From Neisseria musculi (GTDB lineage: Bacteria; Pseudomonadota; Gammaproteobacteria; Burkholderiales; Neisseriaceae): 64,000 nucleotides of DNA. Below are positions 17,239 to 28,040 of the stretch, one piece after another. Under the pieces are notes generated by a model, which had not been told where the DNA came from, made no database searches, and saw nothing but the letters and a program-made list of their open reading frames with translations. The DNA is taken from the NCBI RefSeq assembly GCF_014297595.2, contig NZ_CP060414.2, positions 2,666,001 through 2,730,000 on the forward strand, given 5' to 3'. Position 1 is the first letter of the stretch; every line of letters begins with the position of its first letter. The position numbers were made by a program, and so were the translations under genes.

Positions 17239-17562
17239 ATGAACAAGATTATTAAAGGCGATAGAGTAGTTGTTATTGCTGGCAAAGATAAGGGTAGACA
17301 AGGCCAGGTGCTTAGAGTGCTGGGAGATAAAGTTGTGGTTGAGGGTGTTAATGTTGCTAGGCGGCATCAAAAATCGAACCCGATGCGTGGAATTGAAGGC
17401 GGCATAATTATCAAAAATATGCCTTTGGCTATTTCAAATGTTGCTATTGTTAATCCTGAAACCAATAAGGCTGATCGTGTGGGTGTCAGATTGGTTGAGA
17501 GTGATGGAAAAATGAAACGTGTTCGCTTTTTCAAATCTAATGGTTCTATTATTGGAGTATAA
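17239..17562 (+). CDS. rplX: 50S ribosomal protein L24
   Basis: The 107-residue KOW protein: [19 protein letters not shown], then [12 protein letters not shown]. An assembly initiator on 23S domain I. Confidence 0.95.
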   Translation: MNKIIKGDRVVVIAGKDKGRQGQVLRVLGDKVVVEGVNVARRHQKSNPMRGIEGGIIIKNMPLAISNVAIVNPETNKADRVGVRLVESDGKMKRVRFFKSNGSIIGV

Positions 17563-17571
17563 GGAGATAAG

Positions 17572-18111
17572 ATGGCTCGTTTGAGAGAGTTTTATAACAG
17601 TACGGTGATCCCTGGGTTGGTGAAGCAGTTTGATTACAAATCGGTTATGGAGGTACCTCGTATTGAAAAGATTACTTTGAATATGGGTGTTGGCGAGGCT
17701 GTTGCCGATAAAAAAGTAATGGAACATGCTGTTGCAGATTTAGAGAAGATTGCTGGTCAAAAGCCTGTAATAACTATGGCACGTAAATCTATTGCGGGTT
17801 TTAAAATTCGTGATAACTATCCGGTTGGTTGTAAAGTAACACTGCGTCAAGATCGAATGTTTGAATTTTTAGATCGCTTGGTGACGATTGCTTTGCCGCG
17901 TGTGCGTGATTTCCGTGGGGTAAGCAGTAAATCTTTTGATGGTAGCGGTAACTATAATATGGGTGTTCGAGAGCAAATTATTTTTCCAGAAATCGAATAC
18001 GACAAAATTGATGCTTTGCGTGGCTTGAATATCACTATTACAACAACTGCTAAAACAGATGAGGAAGCAAAAGCCCTGTTGTCGTTGTTTAAATTTCCAT
18101 TCAAAGGGTAA
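17572..18111 (+). CDS. rplE: 50S ribosomal protein L5
   Basis: The 179-residue L5 has [33 protein letters not shown] and [17 protein letters not shown]. It binds 5S rRNA and contacts P-site tRNA. Confidence 0.96.
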   Translation: MARLREFYNSTVIPGLVKQFDYKSVMEVPRIEKITLNMGVGEAVADKKVMEHAVADLEKIAGQKPVITMARKSIAGFKIRDNYPVGCKVTLRQDRMFEFLDRLVTIALPRVRDFRGVSSKSFDGSGNYNMGVREQIIFPEIEYDKIDALRGLNITITTTAKTDEEAKALLSLFKFPFKG

Positions 18112-18114
18112 CTT

Positions 18115-18420
18115 ATGGCTAAAAAGGCACTTATCAACCGAGAAATAAAACGTGTTGCTTTAGCGAAAAAATATACCGCTAAGCGTGAGGCTATTTTTGC
18201 TGTTATTAATGATTCGAATGCTTCGGATGAAGAACGTTTTCAGGCACGTTTGAAGCTTCAGGCGATTCCACGTAATGCTGCACCTATTCGCCAACGTCGT
18301 CGTTGTGCTTTAACTGGTCGGCCACGCGGTACTTTCCGGAAGTTTGGTTTAGGCCGTATTAAAATCCGTGAAATTGCTATGCGTGGCGAGATTCCGGGTG
18401 TTGTTAAAGCTAGCTGGTAA
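18115..18420 (+). CDS. rpsN: 30S ribosomal protein S14 (zinc-free form)
   Basis: The 101-residue long form without CxxC zinc ligands ([32 protein letters not shown]). Three bases after rplE. Confidence 0.95.
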   Translation: MAKKALINREIKRVALAKKYTAKREAIFAVINDSNASDEERFQARLKLQAIPRNAAPIRQRRRCALTGRPRGTFRKFGLGRIKIREIAMRGEIPGVVKASW

Positions 18421-18434
18421 TAGGAGTAATAATT

Positions 18435-18827
18435 ATGAGTATGCATGATCCTATTTCCGATATGTTGACTCGTATCCGAAATGCACAGCGTGCAAATAAA
18501 ACTGCAGTGGCTATGCCCTCTTCTAAGCTGAAGTTTGCTATTGCTAAAGTTTTGAAAGAGGAGGGTTATATTGAAGATTTTTCGGTTTCTGTAGATGCAA
18601 AACCTATCTTGGAAATCCAGTTGAAATATTATGCGGGTCGTCCCGTTATTGAGCAAATTAAGCGCGTATCTCGTCCTGGTTTGCGTATTTATAAGGCCTC
18701 ACGCGAAATTCCTAGTGTAATGAATGGTTTGGGTATAGCAATTGTTAGCACTTCTAAGGGTGTAATGACTGACCGTAAAGCACGTTTTGAGGGCGTGGGT
18801 GGTGAGTTATTATGTATCGTTGCCTAG
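18435..18827 (+). CDS. rpsH: 30S ribosomal protein S8
   Basis: The 130-residue S8 has [18 protein letters not shown] and the C-terminal [15 protein letters not shown] end. In E. coli it is the spc-operon translational repressor acting at rplE; no test of that is possible here. Confidence 0.95.
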   Translation: MSMHDPISDMLTRIRNAQRANKTAVAMPSSKLKFAIAKVLKEEGYIEDFSVSVDAKPILEIQLKYYAGRPVIEQIKRVSRPGLRIYKASREIPSVMNGLGIAIVSTSKGVMTDRKARFEGVGGELLCIVA

Positions 18828-18839
18828 TGGAGAAGAAAT

Positions 18840-19373
18840 ATGTCACGTGTAGCTAAAAGTCCAGTGACTGTTCCTGCTGGCGTAGAAGTAAAATTTGGAA
18901 CAAATGCTATTGTTGTTAAAGGTAAGAATGGTGAATTGTCTTTACCATTAACCGATAATGTAGTTATTGAATTAAATGATGGTCAATTGACCTTTATGGC
19001 TAAAGGTGATAGTAAACAGGCTAATGCAATGTCTGGTACTGTACGGGCTTTAGTTAATAATATGGTTAAAGGTGTTTCTGAGGGTTTTGAGAAGAAGCTG
19101 CAGCTGATTGGTGTGGGGTATCGTGCTCAAGCTCAGGGTAAGGTGTTGAATTTGTCCTTGGGTTTTTCTCACTCTATTGTTCATAAGATGCCGGAAGGGA
19201 TTTCAGTACAAACTCCAAATCAAACAGAAATTATTTTGGCAGGTGCCGATAAACAGGTTGTTGGTCAAGTTGCTGCCGAAATCCGCGCTTATCGCTCGCC
19301 AGAGCCTTATAAAGGTAAAGGTGTGCGTTATATTGGCGAAGTGGTGGTAATGAAAGAAGCCAAAAAGAAATAA
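18840..19373 (+). CDS. rplF: 50S ribosomal protein L6
   Basis: The 177-residue protein has [19 protein letters not shown] and the C-terminal [17 protein letters not shown]. It lies near the sarcin-ricin loop. Confidence 0.96.
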   Translation: MSRVAKSPVTVPAGVEVKFGTNAIVVKGKNGELSLPLTDNVVIELNDGQLTFMAKGDSKQANAMSGTVRALVNNMVKGVSEGFEKKLQLIGVGYRAQAQGKVLNLSLGFSHSIVHKMPEGISVQTPNQTEIILAGADKQVVGQVAAEIRAYRSPEPYKGKGVRYIGEVVVMKEAKKK

Positions 19374-19387
19374 TTGAGGGTTTTCTG

Positions 19388-19741
19388 ATGAATAAACATG
19401 TAATTCGGATCCGTCGTGCACGTAAAACCCGTGCTCGTATTGCAGATTTGAAAATGGTTAGATTGTGCGTATTTCGTTCAAACAACCATATTTATGCTCA
19501 AGTCATTAGCGCAGAGGGCAATAAAGTTTTGGTTCAAGCTTCTACTTTAGAAGTTGAAGTTCGCAATCAATTAAAATCAAGTAGTAATGTTGAAGCGGCA
19601 GCAGTTGTTGGTAGGCGTATTGCTGAGAAATCTAAAGCTGCAGGTGTTGAAAAAGTTGCTTTCGATCGTTCTGGTTTTCAATATCATGGTCGTGTGAAAG
19701 CTTTAGCTGAAGCTGCTCGTGAAAATGGTCTAAGCTTCTAA
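19388..19741 (+). CDS. rplR: 50S ribosomal protein L18
   Basis: The 117-residue 5S rRNA-binding protein: [46 protein letters not shown]. Confidence 0.96.
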   Translation: MNKHVIRIRRARKTRARIADLKMVRLCVFRSNNHIYAQVISAEGNKVLVQASTLEVEVRNQLKSSSNVEAAAVVGRRIAEKSKAAGVEKVAFDRSGFQYHGRVKALAEAARENGLSF

Positions 19742-19758
19742 AGATTTGGAGATTTCAG

Positions 19759-20277
19759 ATGGCAAAACATGAGGTTGAAGAGCGTGGTGACGGCTTAATT
19801 GAGAAGATGGTGGCTGTCAATCGTGTAACAAAAGTAGTTAAAGGTGGCCGTATTATGGCTTTCTCGGCTCTGACAGTAGTTGGTGATGGCGATGGGCGTA
19901 TCGGCATGGGCAAAGGTAAATCTAAAGAAGTGCCAGTTGCTGTACAGAAAGCTATGGATCAGGCACGTCGTTCAATGATTAAAATACCTTTGAAAAATGG
20001 TTCTATTCATCATGAAGTGATTGGTAAGCATGGTGCAACCCGTGTATTCATGCAGCCTGCTAAAGAAGGTAGTGGTGTAAAAGCAGGTGGGCCTATGCGT
20101 TTGGTTTTTGATGCTATGGGTATTCATAACATTTCGGCAAAGGTACATGGTTCTACTAATCCGTATAATATTGTACGAGCTACATTGGATGGCTTGTCTA
20201 AGCTATATACTCCTGCTGATATTGCTACAAAACGCGGTTTGACTGTTGAGGATATTTTAGGAGTTAATTATGACTGA
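19759..20277 (+). CDS. rpsE: 30S ribosomal protein S5
   Basis: The 172-residue S5 has the double-stranded RNA-binding fold: [38 protein letters not shown]. It takes part in decoding fidelity. Overlaps rpmD by 8 nt. Confidence 0.96.
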   Translation: MAKHEVEERGDGLIEKMVAVNRVTKVVKGGRIMAFSALTVVGDGDGRIGMGKGKSKEVPVAVQKAMDQARRSMIKIPLKNGSIHHEVIGKHGATRVFMQPAKEGSGVKAGGPMRLVFDAMGIHNISAKVHGSTNPYNIVRATLDGLSKLYTPADIATKRGLTVEDILGVNYD

Positions 20278-20455
20278 GCAAAAGACAATTAAAGTAACTT
20301 TGGTTAAAAGTTTGATTGGTACTATCGAAAGCCATCGTGCTTGTGTGCATGGTTTAGGTTTGCGTCATCGTGAACATGCTGTGGAGGTCTTTGATACTCC
20401 TGAAAATCGTGGCATGATAAATAAAATTAGATACTTGCTGAGAGTGGAGTTTTAA
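20270..20455 (+). CDS. rpmD: 50S ribosomal protein L30
   Basis: The 61-residue protein: [39 protein letters not shown]. Starts inside the end of rpsE with TTAGGAG upstream. Confidence 0.95.
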   Translation: MTEQKTIKVTLVKSLIGTIESHRACVHGLGLRHREHAVEVFDTPENRGMINKIRYLLRVEF

Positions 20456-20457
20456 AT

Positions 20458-20892
20458 ATGTTTTTAAATACTATTCAACCCTCCGAAGGTTCGACTCAAG
20501 CTAAGCGACGTATGGGTCGTGGCATTGGTAGCGGTTTGGGTAAAACTGGTGGTCGTGGCCATAAAGGTCAGAAAAGCCGTGCAGGCGGTTTTCACAAAGT
20601 GGGCTTTGAGGGGGGGCAAATGCCTTTGCAGCGCCGTCTCCCCAAGCGCGGTTTTAAATCATTCACCTCGGTTGAAAATGCCGAAGTTAGATTAGATAAA
20701 CTGGAATTGGTTGCTGTAAATGAAATTAGTGTATTGGTTTTGAAACAGGCTGGCTTAGTAGGCGCAGATGTATCGAATGTAAAAGTTATCGCTTCTGGAG
20801 CCATCAGTAAGGTGGTCAATTTGAAAGGTATTAAAGCTACTAAAGGTGCTAGAGTAGCTATTGAGGCTGCTGGCGGTAAAGTAGAAGAATAA
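20458..20892 (+). CDS. rplO: 50S ribosomal protein L15
   Basis: The 144-residue protein with the Gly/Arg-rich extension [20 protein letters not shown] and [20 protein letters not shown]. Two bases after rpmD. Confidence 0.96.
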   Translation: MFLNTIQPSEGSTQAKRRMGRGIGSGLGKTGGRGHKGQKSRAGGFHKVGFEGGQMPLQRRLPKRGFKSFTSVENAEVRLDKLELVAVNEISVLVLKQAGLVGADVSNVKVIASGAISKVVNLKGIKATKGARVAIEAAGGKVEE

Positions 20893-20910
20893 GATTTGGA
20901 TATATTTTAA

Positions 20911-22224
20911 GTGGCTAATCAACTTTTCTCATCAGGTTTATCTAAATTTGGTGACTTGAGGAAGCGTCTATTGTTTCTGTTGGGTGCATTGATTGTATTT
21001 CGTATTGGTGCACATATTCCTGTACCTGGGGTTGATGCGGCTGCCTTGGCTAAGTTATACGAAAGCGCAAGTAGTGGTATCTTGGGTATGTTGAATATGT
21101 TCTCGGGAGGATCACTGGAGCGCTTTAGTATTTTTGCGATTGGCATTATGCCGTATATCTCATCATCAATTATCGTTCAGCTGGCCTCTGAGATTCTTCC
21201 CTCATTAAAGGCCTTGAAAAAGGAAGGAGAGACGGGGAGAAAAATTATTACCAAATATACTCGTTATGGAACAGTTGCTTTGGCAGTTATGCAAAGTTTT
21301 GGTGTGGCTACCTTTGTTTATCAGCAAAATGTGGTAGTAGTATCGCAGTTGGAATTTTTCATATCTACTGTGGTTTGCTTGGTGACTGGAACAATGTTTT
21401 TGATGTGGCTTGGCGAGCAAATAACCGAGCGGGGAATAGGTAATGGTATTTCATTGATTATTACAGCAGGCATTGTAGCTGGTATTCCGGCAGGAGTAGC
21501 TCAATTGATTACTCTTACAAGCCAAGGATCAATAAGTATGTTGGCAGCTATTTTTATCGCGATAGGTGCTTTGTTGTTGGTTTATGTTGTAGTGTATTTT
21601 GAAAATGCCCAACGTAAAGTGCCTATTCATTATGCTAAACGCCAGTCAGGTAGTAGGGTTTTACAAGGGCAGAATACCCATATGCCTTTTAAGTTAAATA
21701 TGGCTGGTGTAATTCCGCCAATTTTTGCTTCAAGTATTATTCTGTTCCCGTCAACGCTTTTAAGTTGGTTTGGCTTTGCAGATTCAGATAGTTGGTTACA
21801 TAAAGTGGCAGGTTTGTTACAGCATGGTCAGCCTGTGTATATTCTACTGTTTGCGGCAACTATTATTTTCTTTTGTTATTTCTATACGGCGTTAGTATTT
21901 AGCCCTAAAGAGATGGCTGAAAATTTGAAGAAAAGTGGAGCATTTATTCCTGGGATTCGTCCAGGAGAGCAAACCTCTAGATATTTGGAAAAAGTTGTGT
22001 TGCGCTTAACTTTGTTTGGTGCTTTATATATAACCATTATTTGCTTAATTCCAGAGTTTTTGACTACAGCTTTGAGTATTCCTTTCTATTTGGGTGGAAC
22101 CTCATTGTTAATTTTGGTTGTAGTAACTATGGATTTTCATACGCAAATTGCCTCATATAGAGTTACGCAGCGATATGAATACTTGATTAAGCAACCTGAT
22201 ATGAAATCATTATCTAGTAAGTAA
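20911..22224 (+). CDS. secY: Protein translocase channel SecY
   Basis: The 437-residue inner-membrane protein is the pore of the Sec translocon with SecE and SecG. Ten hydrophobic helices are visible, with the plug region GGSLERFSIFAIGIMPYISSS, which stays within family norm, and the cytoplasmic loop with PIHYAKRQSG. The start is GTG at 20911, as upstream ATGs are absent and the sequence MANQLFSSGLSKFGDLRKR is typical. Position between rplO and infA/rpmJ is standard. Confidence 0.96.
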   Translation: MANQLFSSGLSKFGDLRKRLLFLLGALIVFRIGAHIPVPGVDAAALAKLYESASSGILGMLNMFSGGSLERFSIFAIGIMPYISSSIIVQLASEILPSLKALKKEGETGRKIITKYTRYGTVALAVMQSFGVATFVYQQNVVVVSQLEFFISTVVCLVTGTMFLMWLGEQITERGIGNGISLIITAGIVAGIPAGVAQLITLTSQGSISMLAAIFIAIGALLLVYVVVYFENAQRKVPIHYAKRQSGSRVLQGQNTHMPFKLNMAGVIPPIFASSIILFPSTLLSWFGFADSDSWLHKVAGLLQHGQPVYILLFAATIIFFCYFYTALVFSPKEMAENLKKSGAFIPGIRPGEQTSRYLEKVVLRLTLFGALYITIICLIPEFLTTALSIPFYLGGTSLLILVVVTMDFHTQIASYRVTQRYEYLIKQPDMKSLSSK

Positions 22225-22227
22225 ATT

Positions 22228-22446
22228 ATGGCTAAAGAAGATACCATACAAATGCAAGGTGAGATTCTTGAGACCTTGCCAAATGCAACTTTTAAAGTAA
22301 GGCTCGAAAATGACCATATTGTTTTAGGGCACATCTCAGGCAAAATGCGTATGCATTATATCCGGATTTCTCCGGGGGATAAGGTTACTGTGGAGATGAC
22401 TCCTTATGATTTGACTCGGGCACGTATCGTGTTTAGGGCTAGATAA
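22228..22446 (+). CDS. infA: Translation initiation factor IF-1
   Basis: The 72-residue OB-fold protein [20 protein letters not shown] with [13 protein letters not shown]. It blocks the A site during initiation. Three bases after secY; in many beta-proteobacteria infA sits here. Confidence 0.96.
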   Translation: MAKEDTIQMQGEILETLPNATFKVRLENDHIVLGHISGKMRMHYIRISPGDKVTVEMTPYDLTRARIVFRAR

Positions 22447-22465
22447 ATTTAAGAAAGGAAATAAA

Positions 22466-22579
22466 ATGCGTGTACAACCTTCTGTAAAGAGGATTTGTCG
22501 TAACTGCAAAATTATTCATCGTAATCGTGTAGTTCGTGTAATTTGTACTGATCCTCGCCATAAGCAACGTCAAGGCTAA
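22466..22579 (+). CDS. rpmJ: 50S ribosomal protein L36 (zinc-binding form)
   Basis: A 37-codon gene starting [20 protein letters not shown] and ending DPRHKQRQG. Cys11, Cys14, Cys27 and His32 give the C/H zinc site of the standard L36. AGAAAGGAAATAAA precedes the ATG. Confidence 0.95.
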   Translation: MRVQPSVKRICRNCKIIHRNRVVRVICTDPRHKQRQG

Positions 22580-22605
22580 TTTAATATTTAGTTAAACTTA
22601 ATTTG

Positions 22606-22614
22606 TGGTATAAT
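22606..22614 (+). promoter_or_regulatory. Probable extended -10 promoter before rpsM
   Basis: TGGTATAAT, an extended -10 element, sits 30 bp before rpsM in the AT-rich 64-bp rpmJ-rpsM gap. A weak TTTAGT lies 16 bp upstream. It would serve the alpha-operon genes. Confidence 0.5.
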
Positions 22615-22643
22615 CATTAAATTTTGCCCGTAAAGGAAAAAAT

Positions 22644-23006
22644 ATGGCCCGTATTGCAGGGGTAAACATCCCTAATAATGCCCATATCGTAATTGGATTG
22701 CAGGCTATTTACGGTATTGGTTTTGCTCGTGCTAAATTGATTTGTGAGGCTGCGAAAATTGAGCAGATAACAAAAGTAAAAGATTTAGATGAGTTTCAGT
22801 TAGAAGCGTTGCGTGAGCAAGTTTCTAAGTATGAAGTAGAAGGTGATTTGCGTCGCGAAGTGACGATGAGTATTAAGCGTTTGATGGATATGGGCTGCTA
22901 TCGGGGTTTGAGACATCGACGTGGCTTGCCCTGTCGTGGTCAGCGTACGCGTACCAATGCACGCACTCGTAAAGGCCCGCGTAAAGCGATTGCCGGTAAA
23001 AAATAA
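22644..23006 (+). CDS. rpsM: 30S ribosomal protein S13
   Basis: The 120-residue S13: [39 protein letters not shown], basic tail [11 protein letters not shown] that reaches the P-site tRNA. Confidence 0.96.
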   Translation: MARIAGVNIPNNAHIVIGLQAIYGIGFARAKLICEAAKIEQITKVKDLDEFQLEALREQVSKYEVEGDLRREVTMSIKRLMDMGCYRGLRHRRGLPCRGQRTRTNARTRKGPRKAIAGKK

Positions 23007-23024
23007 TTTTTAAGGATTTGATTA

Positions 23025-23420
23025 ATGGCTAAAGCAAACACAGCTTCACGTGTACGCAAAAAAGTACGTAAAACCGTGAGTGAAGGTATTGCGCATGTTC
23101 ATGCTTCTTTCAATAATACCATCATTACTATTACAGACCGTCAAGGCAATGCATTGTCTTGGGCTACCTCAGGCGGTGCTGGTTTTAAAGGTTCTCGTAA
23201 AAGTACACCTTTTGCTGCGCAGGTGGCAGCAGAAGCAGCTGGTAAAGTTGCCCAAGAGTATGGAGTTAAAAATTTAGAAGTTCGCATCAAAGGTCCGGGA
23301 CCTGGCCGTGAGTCTTCTGTTCGCGCACTCAATGTTTTGGGTTTCAAGATTACCAGCATTACAGACGTTACCCCATTGCCCCATAATGGCTGCCGTCCGC
23401 CTAAGAAACGTCGTATTTAA
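23025..23420 (+). CDS. rpsK: 30S ribosomal protein S11
   Basis: The 131-residue platform protein: [47 protein letters not shown] end. Confidence 0.96.
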   Translation: MAKANTASRVRKKVRKTVSEGIAHVHASFNNTIITITDRQGNALSWATSGGAGFKGSRKSTPFAAQVAAEAAGKVAQEYGVKNLEVRIKGPGPGRESSVRALNVLGFKITSITDVTPLPHNGCRPPKKRRI

Positions 23421-23440
23421 TTATTGGAGTGATTTGAGAT

Positions 23441-24061
23441 ATGGCACGTTATATTGGCCCTAAATGTAAATTGGCTCGTCGTGAAGGTACAGATTTATTT
23501 TTAAAGAGTGCGCGCCGTTCTTTGGAATCCAAGTGCAAAATTGATTCTGAGCCTGGTCATCATGGAGCTAAAAAGTCTCGTCTTTCCGACTATGGTCTGC
23601 AGTTGCGTGAAAAACAAAAGATCCGTCGTATGTATGGCGTTTTGGAGCGCCAGTTCCGCCGCTATTTCGCAGAAGCTGCTCGTCGTAAAGGTTCTACTGG
23701 TGAGTTATTACTCCAGTTATTGGAGTCACGTTTAGACAATGTTGTGTATAGAATGGGTTTTGGTTCTACTCGTGCGGAAGCACGTCAATTAGTATCGCAC
23801 AAAGCTATTACTGTAAATGGTCAGGTGGTAAGTATCCCTTCTTACCAAGTTAAGGCTGGCGATGTTGTAAGAGTTCGCGAAAAAGCTAAAAAACAAGTAC
23901 GCATTCAAGAGGCCTTGAGTTTGGCAACGCAAATTGGCTTACCTGGTTGGGTTTCTGTTGATATAAACAAAATGGAAGGCATATTTAAGAATATGCCTGA
24001 TCGCTCGGAGTTAACTGGCGATATTAATGAACAGCTGGTGGTAGAGTTCTACTCTAAATAA
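23441..24061 (+). CDS. rpsD: 30S ribosomal protein S4
   Basis: The 206-residue S4 of the zinc-free type: [20 protein letters not shown], then an S4 RNA-binding domain ([20 protein letters not shown]). Primary 16S assembly protein and alpha-operon repressor in E. coli. Confidence 0.96.
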   Translation: MARYIGPKCKLARREGTDLFLKSARRSLESKCKIDSEPGHHGAKKSRLSDYGLQLREKQKIRRMYGVLERQFRRYFAEAARRKGSTGELLLQLLESRLDNVVYRMGFGSTRAEARQLVSHKAITVNGQVVSIPSYQVKAGDVVRVREKAKKQVRIQEALSLATQIGLPGWVSVDINKMEGIFKNMPDRSELTGDINEQLVVEFYSK

Positions 24062-24088
24062 TTACTAGCTATAGAGAGGGACAGTTAA

Positions 24089-25075
24089 ATGCAAAACAGC
24101 ACTTCTGAATTTTTGAAACCTCGTCAAATCGATGTAGATAACTTGTCTGCCAGCCGTGCAAGAGTATCTATGCAGCCGTTTGAACGTGGTTTTGGCCATA
24201 CTTTAGGTAATGCTTTGCGTCGTATCTTACTGTCATCCATGAGCGGTTTTGCACCTACTGAAGTGGCTATTACTGGTGTTTTGCATGAGTATTCTACTGT
24301 CGAAGGGATTCAGGAAGATGTTGTCGATATTTTGTTGAACCTGAAAGGCGTAGTTTTTAAATTGCATGGACGCAGTCAAGTTCAGTTAATTTTGAGAAAA
24401 TCTGGAGCAGGCATAGTAGTGGCAGGCGATATTAGCCTGCCACATGATGTGGAAATCATTAATCCCGAACATATTATTTGCCATCTTGCAGAAAATGGTC
24501 AGATTGAGATGGAAATCAAGATAGAGCAGGGGCGCGGTTACCAGTCTGTTTCTGGTCGTCGGATTATTCGCGATGAAAACCGACAAATTGGCGCAATTCA
24601 GTTGGATGCAAATTTTTCGCCTATTAATCGTGTTAGTTTTGAAGTTGAGCCGGCACGTGTAGAGCAGCGTACGGATTTGGATCGTTTGGTATTGGATATC
24701 GAAACAGATGGTTCTATTGATCCGGAGGAGGCGGTTCGTAGTGCTGCACGTATTTTGATTGAGCAAATGTCTGTTTTTGCTGATTTGCAGGGAACACCAC
24801 TTGAAGAGATAGAAGAAAAAGGACCTCCCATTGATCCGATTCTGTTGCGCCCTGTAGATGATTTAGAGCTGACAGTACGTTCGGCTAACTGTTTGAAAGC
24901 TGAAGATATTTATTATATTGGTGATTTAATTCAGCGTACCGAGACAGAACTTTTAAAAACACCGAATTTGGGTAGAAAATCTTTGAATGAAATCAAAGAG
25001 GTTTTAGCTTCAAAAGGGTTGACATTGGGTTCAAAACTGGAAGCTTGGCCACCAGTAGGCTTGGAAAAACCGTAA
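24089..25075 (+). CDS. rpoA: DNA-directed RNA polymerase subunit alpha
   Basis: The 328-residue subunit has an N-terminal dimerisation domain ([20 protein letters not shown]) that nucleates polymerase assembly, and a C-terminal DNA/activator-binding domain with helix-hairpin-helix ([40 protein letters not shown]). Length and domains are standard. Confidence 0.97.
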   Translation: MQNSTSEFLKPRQIDVDNLSASRARVSMQPFERGFGHTLGNALRRILLSSMSGFAPTEVAITGVLHEYSTVEGIQEDVVDILLNLKGVVFKLHGRSQVQLILRKSGAGIVVAGDISLPHDVEIINPEHIICHLAENGQIEMEIKIEQGRGYQSVSGRRIIRDENRQIGAIQLDANFSPINRVSFEVEPARVEQRTDLDRLVLDIETDGSIDPEEAVRSAARILIEQMSVFADLQGTPLEEIEEKGPPIDPILLRPVDDLELTVRSANCLKAEDIYYIGDLIQRTETELLKTPNLGRKSLNEIKEVLASKGLTLGSKLEAWPPVGLEKP

Positions 25076-25110
25076 GTTTAAAGATTATTAAAGATTAAAG
25101 GATAAGTAAG

Positions 25111-25476
25111 ATGCGTCATCGTAATGGCAATCGTAAATTAAATCGTAGTAGCAGCCATCGGACTGCGATGCTACGGAATATGGGTAATTCTTTATTGAGC
25201 TGTGAAACCATCATAACTACTTTGCCAAAAGCTAAAGAGTTGCGTCGTGTGGTAGAGCCCTTAATTACTTTGGGCAAAAAGCCTTCTTTGGCTAATCGTC
25301 GCTTAGCATTCAACCGTACCCGTGACAGAAATGTTGTTGTAAAACTGTTTGATGAACTGGGTCCACGTTTCGCTACTCGTAACGGTGGTTATATTCGTAT
25401 CTTGAAATACGGTTTCCGAAAGGGAGACAATGCCCCATTGGCATTGGTTGAATTAGTGGATAAAACTGAAGAATAA
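25111..25476 (+). CDS. rplQ: 50S ribosomal protein L17
   Basis: The 121-residue L17: [20 protein letters not shown], then [19 protein letters not shown]. Last gene of the cluster, followed by a strong terminator. Confidence 0.96.
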   Translation: MRHRNGNRKLNRSSSHRTAMLRNMGNSLLSCETIITTLPKAKELRRVVEPLITLGKKPSLANRRLAFNRTRDRNVVVKLFDELGPRFATRNGGYIRILKYGFRKGDNAPLALVELVDKTEE

Positions 25477-25523
25477 GTTAACAGTATTGTTGTAAGTAAA
25501 AACTGTATCAGAATTTGAATTGA

Positions 25524-25575
25524 ACTGCACGTCATAAGTTGGATACTATCCCAACTTATGACGTGCAGTTTTTTA
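25524..25575 (+). terminator. Strong terminator after rplQ
   Basis: AACTGCACGTCATAAGTTGG pairs with its complement (about 20 bp) around a short loop and is followed by TTTTTTA. It ends the ribosomal cluster. Confidence 0.88.
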
Positions 25576-25722
25576 TGGTAAAGTATTCAAATGGATTCAG
25601 ATTGGAAGTCGTGAAATACTATCTGCAGGCATGGTGAAAAACACAAAGCCGTTCGACTTTCGATTCAGTCAGTAGGATGTTTACAGAGATGTTTAAGCAA
25701 GGGGCTGTACTAGATAACTAGG
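25575..25722 (+). pseudogene. IS3-family OrfA remnant
   Basis: ATG at 25575 gives MVKYSNGFRLEVVKYYLQ, the start of an IS3-family helix-turn-helix OrfA. The frame then breaks; HGEKHKAVRLSIQS follows in another frame and stops appear. Collinear with the OrfB pieces at 26641 and 30984 on the same strand. Confidence 0.45.
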
Positions 25723-25789
25723 GAAATTTAACTTCAGGTTAGAACAATCCCTATGAGGAAAAGTCGTTTAAGTCAGTACATGTCCACGG

Positions 25790-26620
25790 CCGTCAAAAAC
25801 TGACCACTTTAAAACCGGAACCGGCAGTTTGATTGTGCTCACCCCACGGGGGGGGTAAATCTCCTTTATCACAGGCGCAATGCCTATCTTCTTTTTGTCC
25901 TTCAAACGGTAACTCTCTCCACTTATCCGAACAACATGACAATGGCGGAGTAATCTGTCCGACATGGCGGCAGTCAAAGCCGTATCGTTGGCAAAAGCCC
26001 CGGCCCGCCGGCTGAACGGCAAATCGGCCGTCAGAATCATGCTGCCCCGCCCATACCGTTTGGCCGCAACATTGAAGAACAGGTTGGCGTCTTCCCTTCC
26101 AAACGGTAAACAGCCGGTTTCATCAATCACCGGCAGCCTCGGACCCATAACCGAACCTTGCAGATAAGATTTCCGCTTTCCTCGATTATGCGCCGCCGGT
26201 TGCAGCATCAAATCGGCTGCCGTTACTGATACCCGCCATTACTGCCGGATAAGCCAAAGAAACAGCCAAATGGGTTTCACCTGCCCGGCCGGGGCCCGGC
26301 AGCACCGCATTTTCGTGCTTTTCGATAAAACTTAAGTCCGACAACTCCGTCAATCGGGCTTAGGGCGCACCCGTTGCAAAGTTAAAGCCATATTCCGTCA
26401 TCGTTTTGACGGAGGGCCGTCCTGCCGGTTTCAACAAAGCTGCCTGCGTTCTGCTGTTTTTGGCTTTGAACCCTGCATCCGGCAGCTGTTCGACAAAGTC
26501 GGCATACGGGCTTTTTTCAGCCGAATGCTGCCGGGCAGACACAGGCCGTCTTAAGGTGGTGTCGGGCCGGGGCGGCGGTACGGCGGTGCCAATGCCGTCC
26601 ATCGCCCGTTCGAAAGAGGC
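25790..26620 (-). pseudogene. istB: IS21-family istB pseudogene
   Basis: Read leftwards, pieces align in order with the IstB helper ATPase: YADFVEQLPDAGFKAK, KTMTEYGFNFATGAP, a stop, LSFIEKHENAVLPGPGRAGE, further stops, then VIDETGCLPFGREDANLFFN (Walker B region) and SGESYRLKDKKK. The Walker A lysine is lost (GPGRAGETH in place of GPxGxGKTH), and several stops and frame changes break the gene. No istA is visible. IstB cooperates with the IstA transposase of IS21 elements. Confidence 0.75.
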
Positions 26621-26640
26621 CGGCAACGTTGCGCCGCTAT

Positions 26641-26930
26641 CCTGCAACGCCGTTTCAAGGCGGAAAAGCCAAATGGGAAACGGGTAAGGGCTGCCACGGA
26701 GCTCAATAATGCGGGGGAGGGGGTGTATCTTTCTCCGCTGACGGACTGGTTCAACAAGGCAATCATCGGTTGCCGGGTTCGATGCCGGTGGGGAAAAGCG
26801 CAACTGTTGCCGCTGACGGACTGGTTTAACGGAGAAATCATCGGTTGCTGAATCCTACAACCCGGCGTTGTCGATTCGGTCGGGAAAATATTGAAAGAAG
26901 CATTTAAGCAATCAAGATAGTGTGTGAAAG
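26641..26930 (+). pseudogene. IS3-family OrfB remnant, central part
   Basis: The + strand reads RRFKAEKPNGKR…VYLSPLTDWFNKAIIGC, matching the catalytic-core start of IS3 transposases (FKAEKPNxKWVTDVTEF…YLSPxxDxxNxEIIxY). The PLTDWFN..IIGC block is present twice, 76 bp apart (26733-26773 and 26810-26849). ESYNPALSIRSGKILKEAFK follows. The continuation lies at 30984. Confidence 0.55.
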
Positions 26931-26972
26931 TGTCAATGCCGTTGATGTATTCTTTCGGCAACAACCAAGCCG

Positions 26973-26997
26973 TGCCCTGCTTTTGCGGGGCATTTTT
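26973..26997 (+). terminator. Hairpin with T-run
   Basis: TGCCCTGC / GCGGGGCA stem, TTTT loop, then TTTTT, just outside the IS110 transposase pseudogene. Confidence 0.5.
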
Positions 26998-27015
26998 CTG
27001 TTTGGTATTGTTAAT

Positions 27016-27965
27016 TTATGCTGTTAATCCGTAACGGGTTTTGTCGTATTCCGTTTGGTTTTTCAAAATGTGGAAAGCGATAGTCAAGAGCTTTCTCATA
27101 ATTGCAACAATGATGAGTTTCGGCGGTTTTTTCCCGGCTTTCAGACGGCCGATAAAGGCGGGAAAGGCGTTCATGCGGTAGGCGGCCAATGCGGGCATGT
27201 ATAGGGCTGCCCTTAAGTCGGACTTGCCTACCTTTGAAATCCGTTCTTTGCCGTTTACGCTTGTTCCCGGCTGATGCCGTTTTGGACCCAAACCGAAATA
27301 GGCGGCCAGTTGGGCAGCGGTATCAAAGCGTGATGTTATGGTCGAGAGCAAAACGGCGGCGGTGTTTTCGCCTATGCCTGTGATGGTTTTCAGGCGTTGG
27401 CGGTTTTTGTCGTAATCGGGATTGGCTTTGTAAAAGCTCTGCAAGTCTTTTTTAAGCGTCTGCAAATAGCGGCTCAAGTAGTCTATCGTTGCCTTTATGT
27501 GCCGTTTCAAGTAATTGGGGGCTGTTTGATACTTGGTCAGTTCTGCCGCCCGTTGTTTTTTGATGCGAGCTATATAGCGGGTCAGTTCCTGAAGCTGTTT
27601 TTGTTCGGACGGCTGCGGCTGCCATGTTTCGGGGTTCATGGCCTTGCAGTAGCGGGCGATGAGTTTTGCGTCTTGTTTGTCGGTTTTGCTTCTTTGCAAT
27701 ACGGCGTTTGCGAAGCCTTTTATTTTTCTTGGGTTGTCCACGCTCATTTTGTAATGGCTGTTGAGATATTCGGCCGGCGGTCTATAGCAGGTTCCCGTTG
27801 CTTCGCAGCAGCAGTGCAGGCTTGGGTTGGCGTTATGGCCGTTTAGCATGCTTTCAGCTCGGCTTAACCTGTGGGGCTGTTTCCGAATCGGTGTTCGTAA
27901 AAAAAGCCGTCTGAAATCAGACGGCAGTCTATGGTTACTTTGCTCACGTCTATTCCCAAGTACAT
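27016..27965 (-). pseudogene. IS110-family (PivNM/Irg-type) transposase, frameshifted
   Basis: The start MYLGIDVSKVTIDCRLISDG at 27965 carries the first DEDD aspartate, but this frame stops after about 33 codons. The rest continues in another frame: CCEATGTCYRPPAEYLNSHY, RSKTDKQDAKLIARYC, GLGPKRHQPGTSVNGKERIS, ending YDKTRYGLTA at 27016. Together they give a ~318-residue IS110 transposase like those carried beside neisserial filamentous (Nf) prophages and related to the Moraxella Piv invertase. A single frameshift near 27860 inactivates it. A DUS-like hairpin (CCGTCTGATTTCAGACGGC) falls within the first codons. Confidence 0.8.
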
Positions 27966-28040
27966 GGTGTTTTACCTTATCAATGCGGGCTTTGCGCCTT
28001 AGATAGTGTTCAAGCTTGATGATTGGGGTAAGCCCCCGCT

